A model generated the notes under the pieces. It was not told where the DNA came from and ran no database searches. It was given only the letters and a program-made list of their open reading frames with translations. Position numbers and translations under genes: made by a program. From Bacteroidales bacterium (GTDB lineage: Bacteria > Bacteroidota > Bacteroidia > Bacteroidales > Muribaculaceae): a stretch of DNA of 9,863 bases. The stretch lies in contig SFER01000155.1 in NCBI GenBank assembly GCA_004557195.1, positions 1 to 9,863 on the forward strand, written 5' to 3'. Position 1 is the first letter of the stretch. Each line of letters opens with the position of its first letter. Shown piece by piece: positions 7,524 to 9,863 of this stretch.

Positions 7524-8578
7524 TTATCTAATGCGTAACGAGCGCGCCAAGCCCGAATAAGCCACTGTGATGCCCACTTGGTAGCCGCTGAGCGCAGGCA
7601 CCGGGGTGTCGAACGACACGTGCGACACATAGGGGGAGATGCGAATCGACGAGGTGTATTGCTCGTGATGCCCGGTGAGGAAAAATGTGCTTTGCGACAC
7701 TGTGGTGTAGAACTTTATGTCGAAATCTATAGCGGCATACCAGTTCCAATCGTGGATGGAGCGGGTTTCCACACTTGTGAGTTTCATCTCGTCGTCGATT
7801 TCCTCGTAGTTGCCGAGATTCCACTGGAATGCGCTCCATGTGCACCCGAAATAGGGCGATACGGTGAAGCGTTTTGTATCCACAATGGCGCATCCCTGGG
7901 CAATAGACGATGCCAGATGTGAGGCATAGGTGCCGGTGATGCTCTGATTGGGGATGCCCATGATGTTCTCGCGGTTGAGTTTAGGCTGACTGTAACCGAT
8001 GTCTGCTCGCAAGCGCAAACGGCGGTAGCCGAGTTGCAAACCTGCGGTGAATGTCCATGAGCCTGAGAAAGCGTCGTGGAGCGATCGAGTTTGCGGCGGG
8101 CATAATACTCCCATTCCTGCAGTTTCGGGTCGTTTGAGCCATAGTTGGTTTGCTCGTTCATATCCTCAACCGACTCCGCAAATCGACGAGTGTAGGTGCG
8201 CAGTCTCTCGTCGGCGTCGATTCCGGTGAGCCCTGCGTTAATCTCGTTTTGTAGTTGGCGGCGGAACCCTTCGAGCATATCGAATTGCAACTGATGATAG
8301 CGAAGGCGTTGCTCGGTGCGCTGCGATGAATCGGCAACCGACATGTCGCGCACCATCACCGCCTCGGCTACGAGGGTTACATTCTCCTTATTATCGCTCG
8401 ATGCGACATTGCGAGAACGGATGGTGAGATACACTTTAATGCTCGATTTGCTGTCGAGTATATTAGGGGTCCCCTTGAAATCGCTCCATTCGAGCGGTCC
8501 ATCCTCCCACAATTTAAGGTCGGAGGCAGAAATCGTGCCGGCAAGCAGCGACAATAGAAGAAAAAGTAACACTCTCAT
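7524..8578 (-). pseudogene. Frameshifted gene: secreted DUF922-like domain plus outer-membrane barrel-like domain
   Basis: Two minus-strand reading frames make one gene. The N-terminal part (ATG at 8578) has a signal peptide (about residues 1-18), LEWSDFKGTP (29-38) and RLRYHQLQFDMLEGFRRQL (91-109). This resembles the WxDFxG and HEQxHFDxxE blocks of DUF922-type secreted proteases, but with the metal-binding HExxH replaced by YHQLQ (94-98). It continues to about YYARRKLDRS (158-167). The match then moves to another frame at about HDAFSGSWTFTAG (near 8078) and runs to the TAA at 7524-7526. That part alternates polar and hydrophobic residues (LRLRADIGYS, RFTVSPYFG, YQVGITVAYSG), as membrane beta-strands do. 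The span is 1055 nt, one short of 352 codons, so a single lost base between about 8082 and 8110 explains it. No good slippery heptamer is visible. The intact product would be about 351 residues. The start lies 14 nt after argF'. Either a recent pseudogene or a sequencing/assembly error. Confidence 0.75.
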
Positions 8579-8592
8579 AACACATATTTATT

Positions 8593-9546
8593 TTATAACG
8601 ATTCAAGAATGCGTTTCAGCACCACTTGGGCTGAGATTTCGCGGTTGGCAGCCTCGGGAATTACAAGCGAGGTGGGAGCCTCGATTACATCGTCGCTCAC
8701 AATCATGTTGCGGCGCACCGGGAGGCAGTGCATGAAAAAGGCGTTGTTGGTGAGTGCCATTTTCTCGGTGGTTACTGTCCAACTGCGGTCGGTTGAAATC
8801 ACTTTGCCATAGTTGGGGTCGGTGTATGCAGCCCAGTTTTTGGCATACACGAAATCGGCGCCCTCGAGAGCCTTGTCTTGGTCGTATTCCACAACGGCAT
8901 TGCCCACAAACCGGGGGTCGAGTTCATACCCTTTGGGGTGTGTGATTACAAATTCGTAGCCGGTGGCGTTCATCCATTCGGCAAATGAGTTGGGGACAGC
9001 CTGCGGCAGGGCGCGAGGGTGGGGTGCCCATGTCATCACAATTTTGGGACGCTCCACGCGCTTGTTTTCCTCGATTGTGATGAGGTCGGCAAAGCTCTGC
9101 AACGGGTGGCGTGTCGCAGCCTCCATGCTGAAGACCGGGCGACCGGAGTATTGGATGAATTGGTTGAGGATTTTTTCCTCGTAGTCATCTTTTTTGCTCT
9201 CGAAACGCGCAAATGAGCGCACACCGATAACATCGCAATAGCAGCCCATCACCGGAATCGCTTCGAGAAGGTGTTCCGGCTTGTCGCCATCCATAATCAC
9301 ACCACGCTCGGTCTCGAGTTTCCATGCGCCCTGGTTCACATCGAGCACAATCACATCCATGCCCAAGTTACGGGCTGCCTTCTGGGTGCTCAAACGGGTA
9401 CGCAGACTGTTGTTGAAGAAAATCAGCAGGCAAGTCTTATGCTTTCCCAGGGTTTCATATTTGTAGCGGTCTTTCTTGATTTCGAAAGCTTCGGCAAGGG
9501 CACTCTTCAAGTCGCCCAAATCGTGTACGTTTGTAAAGTATCTCAT
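8593..9546 (-). CDS. argF': N-succinylornithine carbamoyltransferase
   Basis: Transfers the carbamoyl group from carbamoyl phosphate to an N-acylated ornithine, giving N-acylcitrulline, in the arginine pathway variant of Bacteroidetes (cytoplasmic, expected trimer). The 317 residues closely match, from memory, the Bacteroides fragilis enzyme. The carbamoyl-phosphate loop is SLRTR (47-51), RHPLQ lies at 146-150 and HCLPVRR at 273-279. Pro90, in MDGDKPEHLLE, is the residue described as setting preference for succinyl-ornithine; acetyl-ornithine enzymes have Glu there. The usual annotation 'N-acetylornithine carbamoyltransferase' is therefore probably less exact than succinyl. It starts 19 nt after the proA stop and is likely co-transcribed with it. 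The downstream gene begins 14 nt after its stop. Start ATG matches the family N-terminus. A conventional OTCase is unlikely given the near-identity of the 70-110 region to the succinyl type. Confidence 0.94.
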   Translation of the reverse strand: MRYFTNVHDLGDLKSALAEAFEIKKDRYKYETLGKHKTCLLIFFNNSLRTRLSTQKAARNLGMDVIVLDVNQGAWKLETERGVIMDGDKPEHLLEAIPVMGCYCDVIGVRSFARFESKKDDYEEKILNQFIQYSGRPVFSMEAATRHPLQSFADLITIEENKRVERPKIVMTWAPHPRALPQAVPNSFAEWMNATGYEFVITHPKGYELDPRFVGNAVVEYDQDKALEGADFVYAKNWAAYTDPNYGKVISTDRSWTVTTEKMALTNNAFFMHCLPVRRNMIVSDDVIEAPTSLVIPEAANREISAQVVLKRILESL

Positions 9547-9565
9547 AATTTTTTCATTTATAGTA

Positions 9566-9863
9566 TTATTGTCTTATTTGTCCATCCCCCTGAATAATCC
9601 ACTTGTATGTGTTCAGTTCCTCCAGTCCCATCGGACCACGGGCGTGAAGTTTCTGCGTGCTGATACCTATTTCCGCTCCCAGTCCGAACTCACCTCCATC
9701 GTTGAACGAAGTAGGCACATTCACATAGACACAAGCCGCATCCACCATTTTCATAAAATAATCGGCCGCCCGGTCATTCTCCGTCACAATACATTCACTA
9801 TGTCCCGAACCATAAATAGAAATGTGGGCCACAGCCGCCTGTATGGTCATAGTCGCCGTCACT
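9566..9863 (-). CDS. proA: Gamma-glutamyl phosphate reductase, C-terminal part
   Basis: The 3' end of the gene for the NADPH-dependent reductase that converts gamma-glutamyl phosphate to glutamate semialdehyde in proline synthesis. About 98 of the usual roughly 415 residues are present; the gene runs off the window edge, so the true start is not seen. Family motifs: HISIYGSGHSE, IVTEND, VDAACVYVN, DGGEFGLGAEIGIST and QKLHARGPMGLEELNTYKW. Where many family members have NASTRF, this one reads NVPTSF, so the Arg of that loop is Ser. Codon choice differs from neighbouring genes (for example 5 of 10 Ala codons are GCG, against 3 of 28 in argF'). It lies 19 nt before argF', an arrangement I recall from other Bacteroidales, usually with proB further upstream. 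Confidence 0.93.
   Translation of the reverse strand, partial: VTATMTIQAAVAHISIYGSGHSECIVTENDRAADYFMKMVDAACVYVNVPTSFNDGGEFGLGAEIGISTQKLHARGPMGLEELNTYKWIIQGDGQIRQ

Noticed and set aside
8060..8130. Programmed ribosomal frameshift as the explanation for the split gene
   Set aside because: A -1 shift would be the right direction, but no X XXY YYZ-type heptamer or obvious downstream stem was seen; a lost base is simpler.

Overview
The window looks like chromosome from a gut-type Bacteroidales bacterium, most likely near Muribaculaceae. This is inferred from several features. Promoter-like sites match the Bacteroidetes -7 consensus TAnnTTTG, and starts follow A/T-rich leaders rather than Shine-Dalgarno sites. 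pheT sits next to a YebC-family gene of the Bacteroidetes type. The ornithine carbamoyltransferase is of the succinyl-ornithine type, and a secreted protein carries a Bacteroidales-style C-terminal tail. No mobile element, CRISPR array, rRNA or tRNA was seen.

Layout. The plus strand (1-7076) holds three transcription units. The first is a secreted GH43 glycosidase with F5/8 type C and fibronectin-III-like modules (156-1883), closed by a strong hairpin. The second is a secreted protein of unknown function with a T9SS-like C-terminal tail (2046-3719), also closed by a hairpin. The third is pheT-yebC (3909-7076), a translation-related pair. The minus strand (9863-7146) converges on these genes and reads proA (3' part only), argF', a frameshifted gene for a secreted/outer-membrane protein, and a small exported helical protein. 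The gaps of 19, 14 and 18 nt suggest one transcript. The two converging units share a 13-bp perfect hairpin at 7098-7129 that could terminate both.

How the genes relate. proA and argF' both serve glutamate-derived amino acid synthesis (proline and arginine), and Pro90 of ArgF' points to succinylated intermediates in the arginine branch. The two envelope genes downstream of argF' have no obvious metabolic link to it. The GH43 enzyme has no SusC/SusD partner in the window.

I found no clear new multi-gene system. The points most worth a second look are: a PheT that appears to lack about 20-25 conserved residues at the end of the B3/B4 editing region; a one-base frameshift in the gene at 7524-8578, whose N-terminal domain resembles a DUF922-type metalloprotease without its HExxH; and a proA 3' end with codon choice unlike its neighbours.
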